A stretch of 64,000 nucleotides of DNA from Lepidodermella squamata. Lineage: Eukaryota; Gastrotricha. Numbering within the stretch: the first letter of the stretch is position 1; every line of letters starts with the position of its first letter. The stretch spans positions 992,001 to 1,056,000 of the forward strand of contig JBLDXI010000019.1 of the NCBI GenBank assembly GCA_047495785.1. Direction: 5' to 3'. The notes beneath the pieces are model-generated. The model saw nothing but the letters and a program-made list of their open reading frames with translations. It was not told the DNA's origin and ran no database searches. A program made the position numbers and the translations under genes. This document shows, piece after piece, positions 48,060 to 59,776 of the stretch.

Positions 48060-49391
48060 CACATTATCTTCTTTCAATATCTATTTTTTTCCGACTCTGT
48101 GACACTTTTTTCCTGACATCTCATTCTTAGCTTGCCGCGTGAAATTAATAAAAATCTGTCCGCTTAATCAGATTTTGTGGTTTGATGAAAAAATAACAAA
48201 GGAATGGTGAGTCACAGCCCATGAAAAAGTAAGTTGCTACAATACTGTAAATGCGAATCCTAGTTGCTCTTATGCGCGTGGGTGTTTTGAAAGAAGATTG
48301 GCATGGTAAATATTTGACATGTATTCAAATCTCGCCGCGACGCTTTGTTACATTCAAAGAGACGTGACTCAGTAGTCGGCAATGTATAGGAAGGCGTTGA
48401 GGCGAGCGTGCGAATGACAAACGATGCCGACAGGCGCCCGCGGTGAAGTGAGCCCTCATCCTTCCTATTTCGATCACAACGAGAGGCCAGATTAGGCTTG
48501 AACTGAACGCAATTAATTTCAAATTTGTGAACTGAAAATCGCTGGAGGGAACCGCGGCGGGCTTTTATGATCATGCGAGTGTCTTCCCTCGCCGTAACAC
48601 CGGTCGTCCTTTGTTCGCGCGCGTGAAGAGACGGGCACACGCAATACGTCAGTAGGCCGCGCAAACGAAGCTAATAATACGAAAACAGTCTTTGTGAGTG
48701 TGTTCATATATCTTTATTGGAAATTTATTAACAATATAAACAATATAAACAACAATAGAGCACGTTCGCACAATCCAGGTAGTCGATTATTGAGATTACG
48801 TTCAGCAGACATACCAGCTACAGGGCAAGTCGTAAAATTACGACGCAAATCGGAATTCATGAGGAGAGGAACGACAGCGAGGAAAATTACTGTGATAAAA
48901 TGAAGTCACCGCTGCACGTTGTTGTTACAAGTCGTTTGTAACGCAGTAATAAAGCAATTGTAACACCAAGGTTGAGCGAGCAACGTGAGAGCGGGAGCAC
49001 GGAAAAATGAAAATATTAACAGGGAATATGTATATATTTTGGTTATCAATATCTAAAAGCTTCAACGCGCAGTTGAAACACGCGCTTTCGACATAAATAA
49101 CGAAGTATAAAAACGACAACAATATTTTCTAAACACCATGGCCAGACATGAATAGTGCAGATAAAATGATACAAAATAATGATACATGCACAGGATGCAT
49201 AAATATGATAGCTAATTATTTACATTACTATTGAGCGTATTTCGATGATAATTTAACGCGTTGATACGTGGTGGCAGAGCAAAACAGTGGCAAATGCAAC
49301 AAGTGCGTACGCAGATTTATAAATACAGAATACTGATCAGTGGATCGTTGCGAGAAAGACTGTCTGTGATACAGGCTCAGACACATGAGAG
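48060..49391. other. Convergent intergenic region of about 1.3 kb
   Basis: The inversin 3' end has an AATAAA near 48145. A locally GC-rich part (about 48330-48650) carries overlapping open frames on the minus strand without recognisable content. No RNA gene was found by eye. Confidence 0.45.
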
Positions 49392-51022
49392 TCAAGCGTC
49401 GTTGTAAATATTATCGGTTGCAGTTAGCTTCGATGCTGCAGGATCGGCGCATTTGTCCGAGCACGAAGGAGAAGATGCAACAGGAGTTAAAATCAAAGGC
49501 ACTTCAGAGATCGGAAGACTGGCATAGCATGGTGAGATCGGACGATCCACATTGGTTGAGATAGGATTGGGAGTACTGCTCGTGGGTACAGCGCTGTCAC
49601 GAAGTTCGCAATAAATATGGGAATTGCCATCTCGCTCGGTTGAAATTGAAGACAAATGCGCACTGTAAAAATATAATTATGAGATAAATTTATTACATAT
49701 TTTGAAAGAATCGCTACCTATTCGTTCCAGCGGTTGCAGCTTCGGATCCTGCTATTACATTAGGACACATCAGCGTAACCGACGAGGCACCCGTAACAGC
49801 ACTGCAGGTGCTGAACGCTACGGTGCATTTAGAGGTAGATATCGAAGCAAACGGCTTAGCGTTGAGATTTTTCTTAAAGACTCGCGCATGGCTGGTGTCA
49901 AGGCCTAACATTCCTGGAGTTTCAACGTCATTCAGCACTTTTGAATTCGTAGAAGTATTAATAATGTCAACAACGGAGTTAGATGGTGATTTCCCGTAAG
50001 GTTTCGCCCACATAGAATTTCCTGCCATTCTGAACCACGGCCACTGATTTCGCCGGCGACGATAGAGTATAGCGAAAACAACGAAAACAATGACTACTAA
50101 AACAGAAACGCCTCCAACTATAAGTAAGGCAATGACTGGAGTTTCTTTCTTCGAAACATCGGCAGACTGGTAACTGGAAACAACCGTTATGATGACAGGA
50201 TTTTCAAATGTCGTCGTAACATCTTTAGTTATCGCTGGGGCAGTGGTTGAGTTGATAGTGACTTTCGCAGTTGTAATCACAACAGTGGTAGAAGCTACGG
50301 GGACATCAAACATAAAAAAGTATGAAGAATAGGCACGATTAACATACTTTCCACACAGGTTAGGCCGTCAAGCTTAAGGATCCAGTTTTCAGGGCAAGAG
50401 CAAGTGTATGAACCCTCGGAATTTAGGCACATGTGGGAACAATTATGGCGCGAGTTATCAACGCATTCGTCTACGTCTGTTAAAGCAAAATTGCTTGAAA
50501 AAGGTTGAAGCTGTTATGATAACACGCTTACCGATGCAAGTTTTAGAATCACTCGTCAAAGTAAATCCTGATGGACAGTCGCATTTAAACGACCCCGGGG
50601 TATTAACGCAGATTTCTTTGCAATCGTGAGACTTCAGAGAGCATTCATCGACATCTAAAAATTCAAATAATAAAATAAATGACTTCTTTGTAATAAGTTT
50701 TATTACCGATGCATTGCCCGAGAACATCCCTTACATAACCTGGGCAGCAGTCTTTTTTGACAGCATTGCGATTGCATTCAGTCCGCACGTTGCTTTGAAT
50801 TTGCTTATCACATTGAAACACCAACCAACATTTCTCTTTCGTCCAGACTACTTGAGTTTTGTTACACGGGTAAACTTCTTCGAAGGGAGTTTCGACTTCG
50901 CAACTGAAGTATAATTCAAATTATAGGAACTCATGGATGTTTTCACCAAAAATTACTTACCCGCTTACATTCTTGAAAGCAGCCAAGGCAAATAAGCAAA
51001 GTAGTGAAAAGTTGACCATCAT
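49392..51022 (-). CDS. EMI/EGF-domain type I membrane protein
   Basis: Six exons. Exon 1 (51022-50961) gives a signal peptide, MMVNFSLLCLFALAAF. Exon 2 encodes a cysteine-rich EMI-like module (YPCNKTQ, KDCCPGYVRDVLGQC). The next two exons each encode one calcium-binding EGF module: DVDECSLKSHDC and DVDECVDNSRHNC. Then come a Thr/Val-rich stalk, one membrane helix (VIALLIVGGVSVLVVIVFVV) and a basic stop-transfer RRRR. The cytoplasmic tail of about 190 residues is Ser/Thr-rich and holds YCEL- and YASL-type tyrosine motifs. The product is near 450 residues. Phases join through the exons checked. The domain set recalls MEGF10-like or adhesion receptors, but the EGFs are few; the role is unknown. 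Confidence 0.78.
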
Positions 51023-52049
51023 CTTAGAATATTAACAAATTGACTCGACACTATGGACGAAGCTAGAATAAGCAGATGCTATAAGATAACAGCAGATGAC
51101 AGCGGTCTTGTAAAGTGTATATCTTGTGATCTTGTGATCAGCGATCAGCGGTTCAAAATGACGGTTATGAAGGATGAAGCAGGAAGACTGAAAAAATCAC
51201 AAAAGGCTTCCATTATTGATGAAAGCTAGGATAACAGGGGTTGGGGGGATAGCTACAAGAAACGTACACGGAGCGGGACATATCGCTCAAACACATCGTG
51301 AACGTAGCCACAACTGCTAGCTGATGGCTGCTGACGCATAACTTTGCGTGAAGCCAGGTGTGGAAACACTTCATTTTTGAATTTTCCCGCTTTGATTGTG
51401 ACAGAAAAAATGAATCCTCTGATGAATTAGTGCTGATTGATCACACAATTACTTTTAATTTTAGAGAATAAATATTTTATATTTTTAATGAATTGAATGA
51501 GGTATACCTCTGAACCAGCGCGTTATCCGAGCGGGAAAAGAGCTGGAAACGTGACGCGTATTTCTGGTTGAATAGTTGAAAAAAACTCTGCGGCCGAAGA
51601 AGGGGGAAAGTGGTGGCTAACTAACTACTAGCTAGCTGCTTGGCGGACTTCTGACCTGATTCATGAAAATTTTCGCTGCACCGCGTTTTGTTGACGCATC
51701 CGTCCTCAAGGCGTTATTTCGGAAAGCTGCGGAATCTCCGATAAGCCATTTCTTATTTCAACTCTCCCTATGATGAGAACTTCGGATGGCGGGCGCCTTC
51801 TCCTCTTCCCATTCCTCATTTCACGTGGGCTTTGGGCTGTAGACCTAATTTTCCTGAAACATTTTTAACTATTATGCTACTCGCCAAACTAGTTGCCTGG
51901 AAAATTTCCTTTCTCGGCATTTATCATCCGCTGTAGCCACTGTGGCTTCTTTTTTGGCTGTGTTTCCAGTGACTTGGGTAACAGTCATAGCTAACTTGAA
52001 CTGACCTAGTTGTGTTCTGCGTTTTCAGGTGAATTTATGATATATAGTG
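51023..52049. other. Divergent intergenic region of about 1 kb
   Basis: It lies between the EMI/EGF gene (minus) and metaxin (plus). No open frame with domain content, RNA gene or repeat was seen. A GCGTTTTCAG acceptor-like site ends at 52028, before the metaxin start. Confidence 0.45.
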
Positions 52050-53021
52050 ATGGAACTAGCTGTTTGGAAGAATTCGCGTGGATTGGCTAGTTTTGACCAA
52101 AAATGTTTGTACGTGTTGGCTTACTGCCGATTTGCCAAAGTTCAAAACCTCGAGTTAAAAGAAGTGTCTAACTGGAGTGCATTGATATCTGATGCGCTTC
52201 CAACTCTCAAAGTGGAGCAATCCGAACACCAGCCATCAAATATATCTGGTCCGCGCGAAATCATCAGTTATTTACGGGAAGTTGGTAACGGTATTGATTC
52301 GTGGCTCACTGCGGTTCAATCAGCAGAGGCATGTGCAGTTGAGTCTTATGTCGTAGGATCGCTATCACCGGCTGTTGAGCATATAATGTGGGTTGACGAT
52401 AGCAATAGGAAGGCTCTCTCTCTAATTCTTGGTTGCAATTTTTTCAATACTACCGTATTTTCAAACTTTGCGCTGCCTTATGTTCGCCAAAAACACAAAG
52501 GCCAACTGGAACGCGTTGTGCTGCGGAAATTGATGTCGGAAGCTGATCTCAAGTCCACCATATACCATAATGCTAAAGAGTGCTTGTCTAATCTGTCATT
52601 GCGATTAGGAAACGATTCATTTTTCTGTGGCAATCAGCCGTGCTATCTCGATGCGTTGATTTTGTCATTCTTGCTATTCTTCAAACAGTATCCGTCAATT
52701 GATCGATCATTGGCCAACTACATCACGCAGTGCCCAAATCTTGATTCATTCGCCAAGCGCTTGTCCTCTTCGTTATTCTCTATCGATTTAAATGAGAGCA
52801 ATAACAATTTACCGAATCAAGCTTTGACAGTGTCAAACACTCAGGTTTCCGAGTTTCCCCACGCTGTTCGCAACACAGTACTTGCTTCTATTGTTGCTGT
52901 ATCGGCCATATTACTATATATGATATCAACCGGTATGCTGAAATTGGAGTTCTCCGAAGACGAGGGTTCAACTCCCAAGTCGGGGTCCAAAAAACGAGGC
53001 AGGAGAATAATCAAGTCATAG
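52050..53021 (+). CDS. Metaxin-like mitochondrial outer-membrane import protein
   Basis: Single exon, 323 residues. Metaxins sit in the mitochondrial outer membrane, associate with the SAM complex and help insert beta-barrel proteins. The start MELAVWKNSRGLASFDQKCL matches the Tom37/metaxin N-terminal thioredoxin-like region. The middle has a GST-C-like helical domain (LGNDSFFCGNQPCYLDALIL). A single C-terminal membrane helix (VLASIVAVSAILLYMIS) is the tail anchor, followed by a basic end, which fits metaxin-1/3 better than metaxin-2. An earlier out-of-frame ATG (52037) in the leader overlaps the start. AATAAA at 53051 precedes PATL1 by 65 bp. Confidence 0.85.
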   Translation: MELAVWKNSRGLASFDQKCLYVLAYCRFAKVQNLELKEVSNWSALISDALPTLKVEQSEHQPSNISGPREIISYLREVGNGIDSWLTAVQSAEACAVESYVVGSLSPAVEHIMWVDDSNRKALSLILGCNFFNTTVFSNFALPYVRQKHKGQLERVVLRKLMSEADLKSTIYHNAKECLSNLSLRLGNDSFFCGNQPCYLDALILSFLLFFKQYPSIDRSLANYITQCPNLDSFAKRLSSSLFSIDLNESNNNLPNQALTVSNTQVSEFPHAVRNTVLASIVAVSAILLYMISTGMLKLEFSEDEGSTPKSGSKKRGRRIIKS

Positions 53022-53115
53022 TCATGCTATTTTCTATCAGCTTTGTCATCAATAAAGTTAACAACTGCCTTCATTTGATTCCGATGTTGTTTTTATTATA
53101 GGCTTTTGTTAATAT

Positions 53116-55462
53116 ATGGCAACACGGGATTTTGATAATATCCCCGAGGATCCAAACGTATCTGACATTGAAAGTGAAAAGGATGTTTTCAATGATGAAA
53201 CATTTGGCGTTGATATCGACGACTTGGAGGGTAACGAGTTCGATTTTTCATCGACTAATACTGCTGGACTTGTCCCGGCTCAATCTGCTTTCCCCAACGT
53301 GGCGACCAAGCATGGCGTTGTGTACAACGTGAGTGGCGATGACAGTGGCGATTCTGACGAAGCGAGTGCGCCTGCTCCGGCGCAACAGCATTGGAATAAG
53401 CCTTTGTCTCAGCGAAATGACGATCAATCGCAATTCAACCGCTCATCGGCTAATAACAATGTCAAGGGTCAGGCTTTTACCGAGCGACGAGCTGATCCGT
53501 ATCAAAATGCTCCGAATAGGGTAAAGTTTCATTCTCGCGCTAGCTTATCGGGATCTAATTTAAAGATTTACAGCAACCGCAATACTTTCGCCAAGATCAA
53601 GAGGATCATTCTCAGCGTTCGCAACAACAGCACCACCACCAGCAACAAAATCAGCAACCTCAGCATCCATTCCGGCTAAATTTTGCGTCTTTGTCTCTGT
53701 CGACTCAAGACCAGCACCAATTTCATAACAATTATCCGGGAAATAACGATGAACAACAATCGCACGGAGGTTCGTATCACCAACGCCAAAATTACCCGAA
53801 TCAGAATCAAAATCGGGATTACTACCAACAACAACAACAACAACAACAACAGCAACAATATCATCGTCAGCAAAGGGATGATAACGGCGATAACCAGAAC
53901 CAAAACGTTTCTTTCCAGCCGTTTTCATTCACTGGAAACGGAGCTCGACGACCACAGTGGGATGAGGATAATGGCCAACAGCGAAATTTCGGTCAACAAA
54001 ACCGTGGCTTTCATCATAATAATAACTACCAAAATAACGGAGGAAATGGGAGCCAGCCACAATATTTTCGCCAGCAACGTCAGCAAGGAGGTTACCAGCA
54101 GCAGCAACAGCAGCAAAACTGGCAGCAACGTGAAAATTATGGTGGAAATTACCAACAGCGCCACGGAAACTACCAACATCGGTTTGATAATGCCGATTAC
54201 GAAGGTCCGCGATTTCAACATCGCGACCAACACCGGCATTTCGAACGGCGAGGGCCGCATGACCCTTATGCTGGATTGATGACTTGGCGCGAAAAACTCA
54301 CCGTCCTTCGAATTCAATTGCTTCAAATAATCTCGGACCGCGGAAATAGTTTCGATGATTATTACGCAAGGATGTTGGCCGAAAAGCGTAGGGATCAGAG
54401 CCTTCGAGCGATTGGAGGTGCTGTCGCCACGACTAGTCAAGAGCCGCCTAAAGTCCCGAGCGAACAGGATGACAGTTCTGATAATGACGAGCGTTCTATG
54501 CGGCCGAATCGATTGGGCGTTGATTCGAACCGCCGTCGCACTGTTTCTGCTTCGGATAACAGCGGCAATAATAACAACCAGCGAAATCGCATCCCGATCC
54601 CCCGCCTTTCTGTCGTCGACGTACAGCCTTACAAACCCATGGCCTACCAGAATACGCTGGGCAAATGGACTGCGACTACCGTGACTCGCCCTCGTCAAAT
54701 CATTGATACATCTTCAATGATGCAAAACTTGGAGGATTTGCAGGAGACAGGTGGTAGGAGGGGCGAATCTGCTGCGAAATTGCTCATTCAAGCCCTTGGC
54801 TCAGTCGAACGTCTCTACGATTTCGTCTTATTGGCTGAAGACCTGGAGCGGCAATTGAAACCAGCCTCCGATCAAACCGCTGCCTCTGCGCCCGCTCTTG
54901 TGCCTGATAACGTCGAAGGTGCTTTGCGCGTCGGATCTTTCCAGTCGACCCAAATGCCGAAACCGGTTGACCCGGCGGAGCTGGAATCGCAGTTGGCGGC
55001 TACACGGCGAAATATTGCCTCAACTCTGTGTGCCCCTACTCGTTTGGCGTTGGTTCTGGCCATCAAGAAAGGCCGTAAAATTTTACCTCGAGCGCTCAAA
55101 ACTCTGGATCGCGGCCGTCTGTACTCTGACTCGTTCGAGGTTAGTTAAAAAATATTTCAAAAAACCTATTTTTACCCAGAATTTGTTCGAAACAGTTATC
55201 TTTCCAGTTGGCAACTATTCTTTGCGAGCATTTGCCATTGCTGATCCGACGTGAAACAAACGCGGCAGCTTTGGTCGCGGTTGTAACCCCGCTGTGCAGT
55301 TTTGTCAAAGGGGTTATCATCACTCGAAATGCGGCAAAGATACCTGGGAACAACGAAGATTTCCTGTTCACGGTGCGGGCCGTTTTGGCTGACAAAGCTC
55401 TGTCGACGCGGTCGCCCGAGCTCGTCACCCTTCTCGCCTCGCTCGTCAACGTGCGAAAGTGA
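53116..55462 (+). CDS. PATL1: PATL1 / Pat1 mRNA-decay factor, shortened C-terminus
   Basis: Exons 53116-53520, 53574-55139 and 55208-55462 give 741 residues. Pat1 proteins bind the LSM1-7 ring, DDX6 and DCP2 and drive decapping in P-bodies. An acidic N-terminal FNDETFGVDIDDLEGNEFDF block matches the DDX6-binding start. A long Gln/Asn-rich tract follows (CAA/AAC repeats, 53620-54240). Then come DPYAGLMTWREKLTVLRIQL and the Pat1 core (YKPMAYQNTLGKWT, RPRQIIDT, AIKKGRKILPRALKTL). The Pat-C helical domain ends early, soon after LATILCEHLPLLIRR; the final helices of human PATL1 are not found downstream. ATG 53116 follows a TTATTATAG acceptor-like site ending at 53101. It lies 94 bp after metaxin. 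Confidence 0.9.
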
Positions 55463-55577
55463 CATGACGAAGAACGAGGACTTCGGCCTAGCTAAGCTAT
55501 ACATGAAACATCTCGATGTACAAATTGTTGCTTAATGTGGGGAGCAGTTCAAATATATACACACACAATTTCTGGTT

Positions 55578-55973
55578 TTGTTTCCGCTGCAGTCTTTGCG
55601 ATCTTTCAACCGATTAGAAGCTGCGCTGTTGAATTTTTCTGAAATTTTGATGATAAATTGTGATGGTTTCTCCGTTAATTTTCGTGCTTATTACAGCATT
55701 CTAACTCATGTACTATTTCTTCGTGTAATTATCATTATTATAGGCGAAGCAAATTATAACCGCTTTATTGTTTCTAGCAATCGTTATTTGAAAAATCCTC
55801 TCTCAATGTATATTTACATCATTGTAGCAGCCTATCAACGTTGCTTGAACCCAGTGTCGAAACTCCGGCGCTATTTGAAATGGAAAGTCGCCATTAACGA
55901 TTATAATTTTGACGAAGCCATCGCATCATGTGTTTTATACGCAGTTTCGGTAAAACAGGAGTATGACAAATAA
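55578..55973 (+). CDS. Possible small gene (about 105-131 aa), unrecognised
   Basis: An open frame of 131 codons ends in a TAA that overlaps AATAAA (55968-55973). An intron of 84-85 bp from about 55659 to the TTATTATAG acceptor at 55743 would keep the frame and remove the AT-rich stretch, giving about 105 residues. The latter half (NRYLKNPLSMYIYIIVAAYQ, VSKLRRYLKWKVAINDYNFDEAI) looks protein-like: mixed helix, one hydrophobic segment, basic patches. It sits on the same strand between PATL1 and glomulin with short gaps. No family was recognised. Confidence 0.4.
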   Translation: MFPLQSLRSFNRLEAALLNFSEILMINCDGFSVNFRAYYSILTHVLFLRVIIIIIGEANYNRFIVSSNRYLKNPLSMYIYIIVAAYQRCLNPVSKLRRYLKWKVAINDYNFDEAIASCVLYAVSVKQEYDK

Positions 55974-56049
55974 AGAATTGTGAAATGCGTATGCACAATT
56001 TTCACTCATATTTTTGTCTTAATAGTTTTTCTGTTATTTTTAACTAAAA

Positions 56050-57753
56050 ATGGACGGCCCTGTTCCTGCCCTCGATCGATTGAAAGCAGTTTTAAATGAG
56101 AAAAAATTGAACATTAACGCGTTGACCGCGGTTGTTTGCGAAGACTCGTTCCGAGAGGAAATTGTTCAAGACGACAAAGCGTGGCCTGCTCTTGATTTAA
56201 TATGCGATTTTCTCGAAACTTCCGAGCTTCACCTTGACATGATCGAGGATTTGCTCACGTTCTTAGCAACGCGAGCGAACGCTAAGGAATTCGTCCTCGC
56301 GCTTTCCGACCGTCTGTATCGCGTGAAAAACGACGCGACATGGAGCAGTTTACTACGACCGGCCGCCATTTCGATCGACAAGTTCTTGAGATTTCGTCCA
56401 GCTGACGGCTTGATCGAAGACGCGATTTACTCGGCCATCCATCACTTGCTCTACGCCCCGAAACGACTCGCAGATTCGCTCGACCCGGAAGAATTGTTCG
56501 AGATTTGCTGTTCCAATGTTTCAGAGATCATGGATGACTTCTTCCCGGAAACCTACTCGAATGAAGCACTTGGGATGTTCACTGTTGCGGCCTGTTTGAC
56601 GCTTGCTGCCACTCCAATGAGCTCCGTGGCGAACGGGAGCAAGTTATGGCGTCAATCTGCTGAAAAGCTGTGCAAGGTATTTTCAATTCTCTAAATGAAA
56701 CAATTTTACCATTTATTTTTCTAGGTTATTCGTCGTCACTCTAGTCCTTACACAATTTTGCTGGACTTGACCGATGCTGGGCACCGGCATGACCGATTTT
56801 TAGGCCAATATTTTTACAACAACGCAAATGGCCGATGGGGTCATTTGAAGGCGGGCCTAGCCTGCCTACTAGCGGCTAATTGCTCAAATTTCCACCTGCC
56901 TCAAGTGCTCGATTCTCGATTCCGATTTTTTATGTGCGCTTCCATTGCTGCAGAATTACTTGGCGAGGTGACATTGGCTCAGAATCCTGATCTCGATGTG
57001 ATTGCGGACAGGTCGCAATGCGCTCTTGCTCATCAGTTGATAACTGACATGCTGGTCTCTATACCCCACAATACTTTCAATGCTGAATGCGTAACATCAG
57101 TCTTCCAACTTCTGTTGCGACGCCTGTTTCAAAGCCTTACTGGTATGGAATCTTCGTACAACGTTGATACAGAGGCTGCGGCTAAATTGGTTCAAGTTGT
57201 TGACGAATTATCTCTGCGACTAGATTACAGCGGGAAATGGCAGTTGATGTGGATGTGGCTTAATCAAGTCCCAGCTGATGGCCACCCGGCCGGGCCGATT
57301 CGGGCTATTGTCATCGATCGTTACCGATCTCTTCTGTCAGCTTCCTTAAACAATTTTCCCGAAATGTTGAGTGAAAAAGTCGCGAAAATGCTGCCTATGA
57401 TTTTGAGCATGGTTCTAGCCCGAGACAATGTTCGCGAGGGCCAGCCTGGTTTAATCCGGGTTGACGCGGCTATTTCAGCTTTAAGCCTGCTGCAATTTAT
57501 TCTGCTTGTCCCAACTGAGAAGCAATTAATTGACGATCAAACGCGGAAAACCATCGGAGTTTGGGTGGAATACGAACTCAGGCCATGTGTCGCTGCTACC
57601 AGAAATTTCCTTCAAGGTACGTCCTCCGCTGCCGGCAATGCGAACAATATGAACCCGTGGACTCATTTGTCTTCCCAACTGTTGGCTCGGCTCGACTTGG
57701 TCGAGTGTAATTTGGCTCGAGTCGAACAAATTCATGGACAATCATCGAAATGA
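56050..57753 (+). CDS. GLMN: Glomulin-like protein, regulator of cullin-RING ligases
   Basis: Exons 56050-56676 and 56725-57753 give 551 residues. Glomulin is a helical HEAT-like protein that binds RBX1 and inhibits cullin-RING ubiquitin ligases. The whole product is alpha-helical without other domains. The closest family agreement is near the C-terminus: an ALSLLQFIL block, then a final helix SQLLARLDLVECNLARVEQI, equivalent to the last helix of human glomulin. Length agrees (human 594). Identity is low elsewhere, so the call rests on overall architecture and the C-terminal motif. The start follows a CTTAATAG acceptor-like site by about 25 bp. Confidence 0.72.
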
Positions 57754-57936
57754 GCAATGAAACAAATATATTTATATACACATGTTGCGTTTATTATACC
57801 CGTTTTTTGCGTGCTTTCTTCCGAAACCTCAAAGCTGCTCCTCTTGTGTATTCCGTGCCATGATTTCTGAATAAAAAATATACTAATTAAAGACATATTT
57901 TTTCTCGGATTTTAGGGTTACAGAGTACGAAAAAAA

Positions 57937-58290
57937 ATGTCACAAATCGAAGGTACTCATTCCCAGTTGGCCGAAAATAACAGTGTTGAAGGGGCCGCGC
58001 TGCATCTCCCTGAAGATTGGATGATGAAGTATTTTGAAGGTTTCGACGAACGAACTTATGATGCTAAGCTGAGAGCGGACGCTAAAGAGTTCCAGAAGCT
58101 GTTCAACGCTGTTGTTGTCGAATTTCGCCAACTGGTTTGGTCGTCAGCCTTAGAAGAGCGTGCTTTCCTTGAAGAAATGGTCGATCTCATTCGCCAGGCT
58201 AAGGACAAAGAAAACGAGCTAATTGCTGAGAAAGAAGCTATCACCGCCAAAGTCATGCAGTTGGTCACTTCGAAACTGTCGACCCGTTGA
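57937..58290 (+). CDS. Small coiled-coil protein, 117 aa, unrecognised
   Basis: Single exon. Starts MSQIEGTHSQLAENNSVEG. From about residue 40 the chain is strongly helical and charged (LRADAKEFQKLFNAVVVEF, QAKDKENELIAEKEAITAK), which suggests a coiled-coil or four-helix subunit of a larger complex. No cysteine or membrane segment is seen. An acceptor-like GATTTTAG ends at 57915, 21 bp before the ATG, and the gap to glomulin is 183 bp on the same strand. AATAAA follows at about 58413. I could not assign a family. Confidence 0.7.
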   Translation: MSQIEGTHSQLAENNSVEGAALHLPEDWMMKYFEGFDERTYDAKLRADAKEFQKLFNAVVVEFRQLVWSSALEERAFLEEMVDLIRQAKDKENELIAEKEAITAKVMQLVTSKLSTR

Positions 58291-58959
58291 AATTGTCCCA
58301 TCTTTTGCTATACTTACCTATTTGACAAGCTCAATAACTTTTGTTAATGGTTCAAATTTTCACTTGATTTCACAAATAATACTGAAATTTCAATCAATAT
58401 GGTCAAAGGAGAAATAAAACTCAACCCGTGATGATCCGACGCCGCTTTATTTTTCCGCCATTGGAATCAGGATGACAACCGCCAAAAAGGCTGACACAAC
58501 ATTAACAGATTTGATAATTAATTTATAGAAAGCAGTTATCGAAGACATTCCATAAAATCCGAGTTTAAATGAATAATTAATTATCGACTGAATCGCCTAC
58601 TTTTTTCGAATCGGTCGAATAGAAATTTCCTAACTGTAAACTGTAGCCATTTGATAAGCGCTAAGAACTATTTACATTTCGAAGTTAAGTAATTAACTGC
58701 CGTTGAGATTTGTTCGCGAAAAATATCAAAGATATCATGAATATTATGTTTCACGATTTATTGAACTTATGTACAACTTCTCGTTTTATCAACACAAATA
58801 TAGAGCGGTTAAGCTATCATCATCATCGACATCATCTGAAGGTAACACAGGTCATCGTTTTTCATCCGTAAAAAGCGCAATAATGTGGCAAGGTTGTTTT
58901 CAAAGTAAAGGCTACAGCGTAATTTATAGATGACATTAATATAAATTTTTGATCGATTT
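58291..58959. other. Convergent intergenic region
   Basis: It lies between the coiled-coil gene and the ODF3-like gene. AT-rich, with a short CATCATCATCGACATCATC run near 58818. No gene was seen. Confidence 0.45.
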
Positions 58960-59776
58960 TTAGCAATCGTTGCATTCGACGATGAGCGGTGCTTCGTACG
59001 GGGTGTGCTTGATGCCAAACGAGTATCCGGGGGCTTTTGGCTTGTGTGCCCAAACCTGAGAGAGAAAAAATAGATAATTTGATGTGCCATCCTCTCAAAA
59101 TTTGACTTACCCCTTCGGGGGCGTGTGCGCCGGGGCCGGGTTTTGTTGTCGAGTCACCAGGCATGTGATTGCGCCCAACCAGGGAGTAAGCCGGCAGTTT
59201 GTCTTTGTACATGTTGGTGTCGACGACGTTGTAGGAGCCAGGGCCAGGGGTCTTTTGCAAGTCTTCGTGGAAGGAGCCGATTTTCGATCGGCCACTCAAG
59301 CTGACGGCAGGCGCGCTGTTCTTACCGCCGATCGGGGTCTTACCAATCATGCTCGGTACAGAGTAGACGTTCGGGCCGGGCGTGTTGTCAGTGCGGCGAA
59401 GAGCGTGACGGCCAGCGATCGAAAACGCGGGGGCCTTTGGCTTGGCGATCCAGCCGACGTTCTCCGGAGCGTACGCACCCGGGCCGGGGGTGATCTGGTT
59501 GGTGCCAATGTTGTGCCGCGAGTACAAGGAGTAGGCTGGGGTGCCGTCCTTGCCGTCACGGAAGATTTTCGGGGCTGGCATGTAGGCTGGTCCGGGCGAA
59601 ACATCGTCCCGCCACTTGCCGTGGCGAATACCGAACGAGTAAGCTGGGCCCTTGTTGTGCACAGATCGCGGATCGTGCTTGCTCTGGCCAACCAGCGCTG
59701 GTAGGGCGTAAACGGGGCCAGGCGACGAGTACATGGCCGCTACAGGGCCTCTCGGCTTTGTGTAATTATAGACCAT
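58960..59776 (-). CDS. ODF3/CIMAP-like SHIPPO-repeat protein
   Basis: Exons 59776-59111 and 59055-58960 give 253 residues. SHIPPO (STPGPG) repeats mark outer-dense-fibre/ciliary microtubule-associated proteins of sperm tails and cilia. Repeats seen: SSPGPVYALP, VSPGPAYMP, ITPGPGAYAP, NTPGPNVYSVP, KTPGPGSYNV and TKPGPGAHAPEG, each alternating with PAYSLxxR/PAFSIAGRH-type units. The start MVYNYTKPRGPVAAMYSSPG and the end (APGYSFGIKHTPYEAPLIVE) match animal ODF3/CIMAP1 in style and length (human ODF3 254). Local GC content is high compared with neighbours, as expected for Pro/Gly codons. Paralogue-level naming is not possible from sequence alone. Confidence 0.93.

Noticed and set aside
48260-48664. 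Minus-strand open frame of 134 codons downstream of inversin
   Set aside because: Overlapped by other frames in a GC-rich patch; composition looks random and no domain, splice context or poly(A) signal supports it.
53925-54698. Minus-strand frame of 257 codons
   Set aside because: Antisense shadow of the PATL1 coding exon, created by its repetitive Gln/Asn codons.
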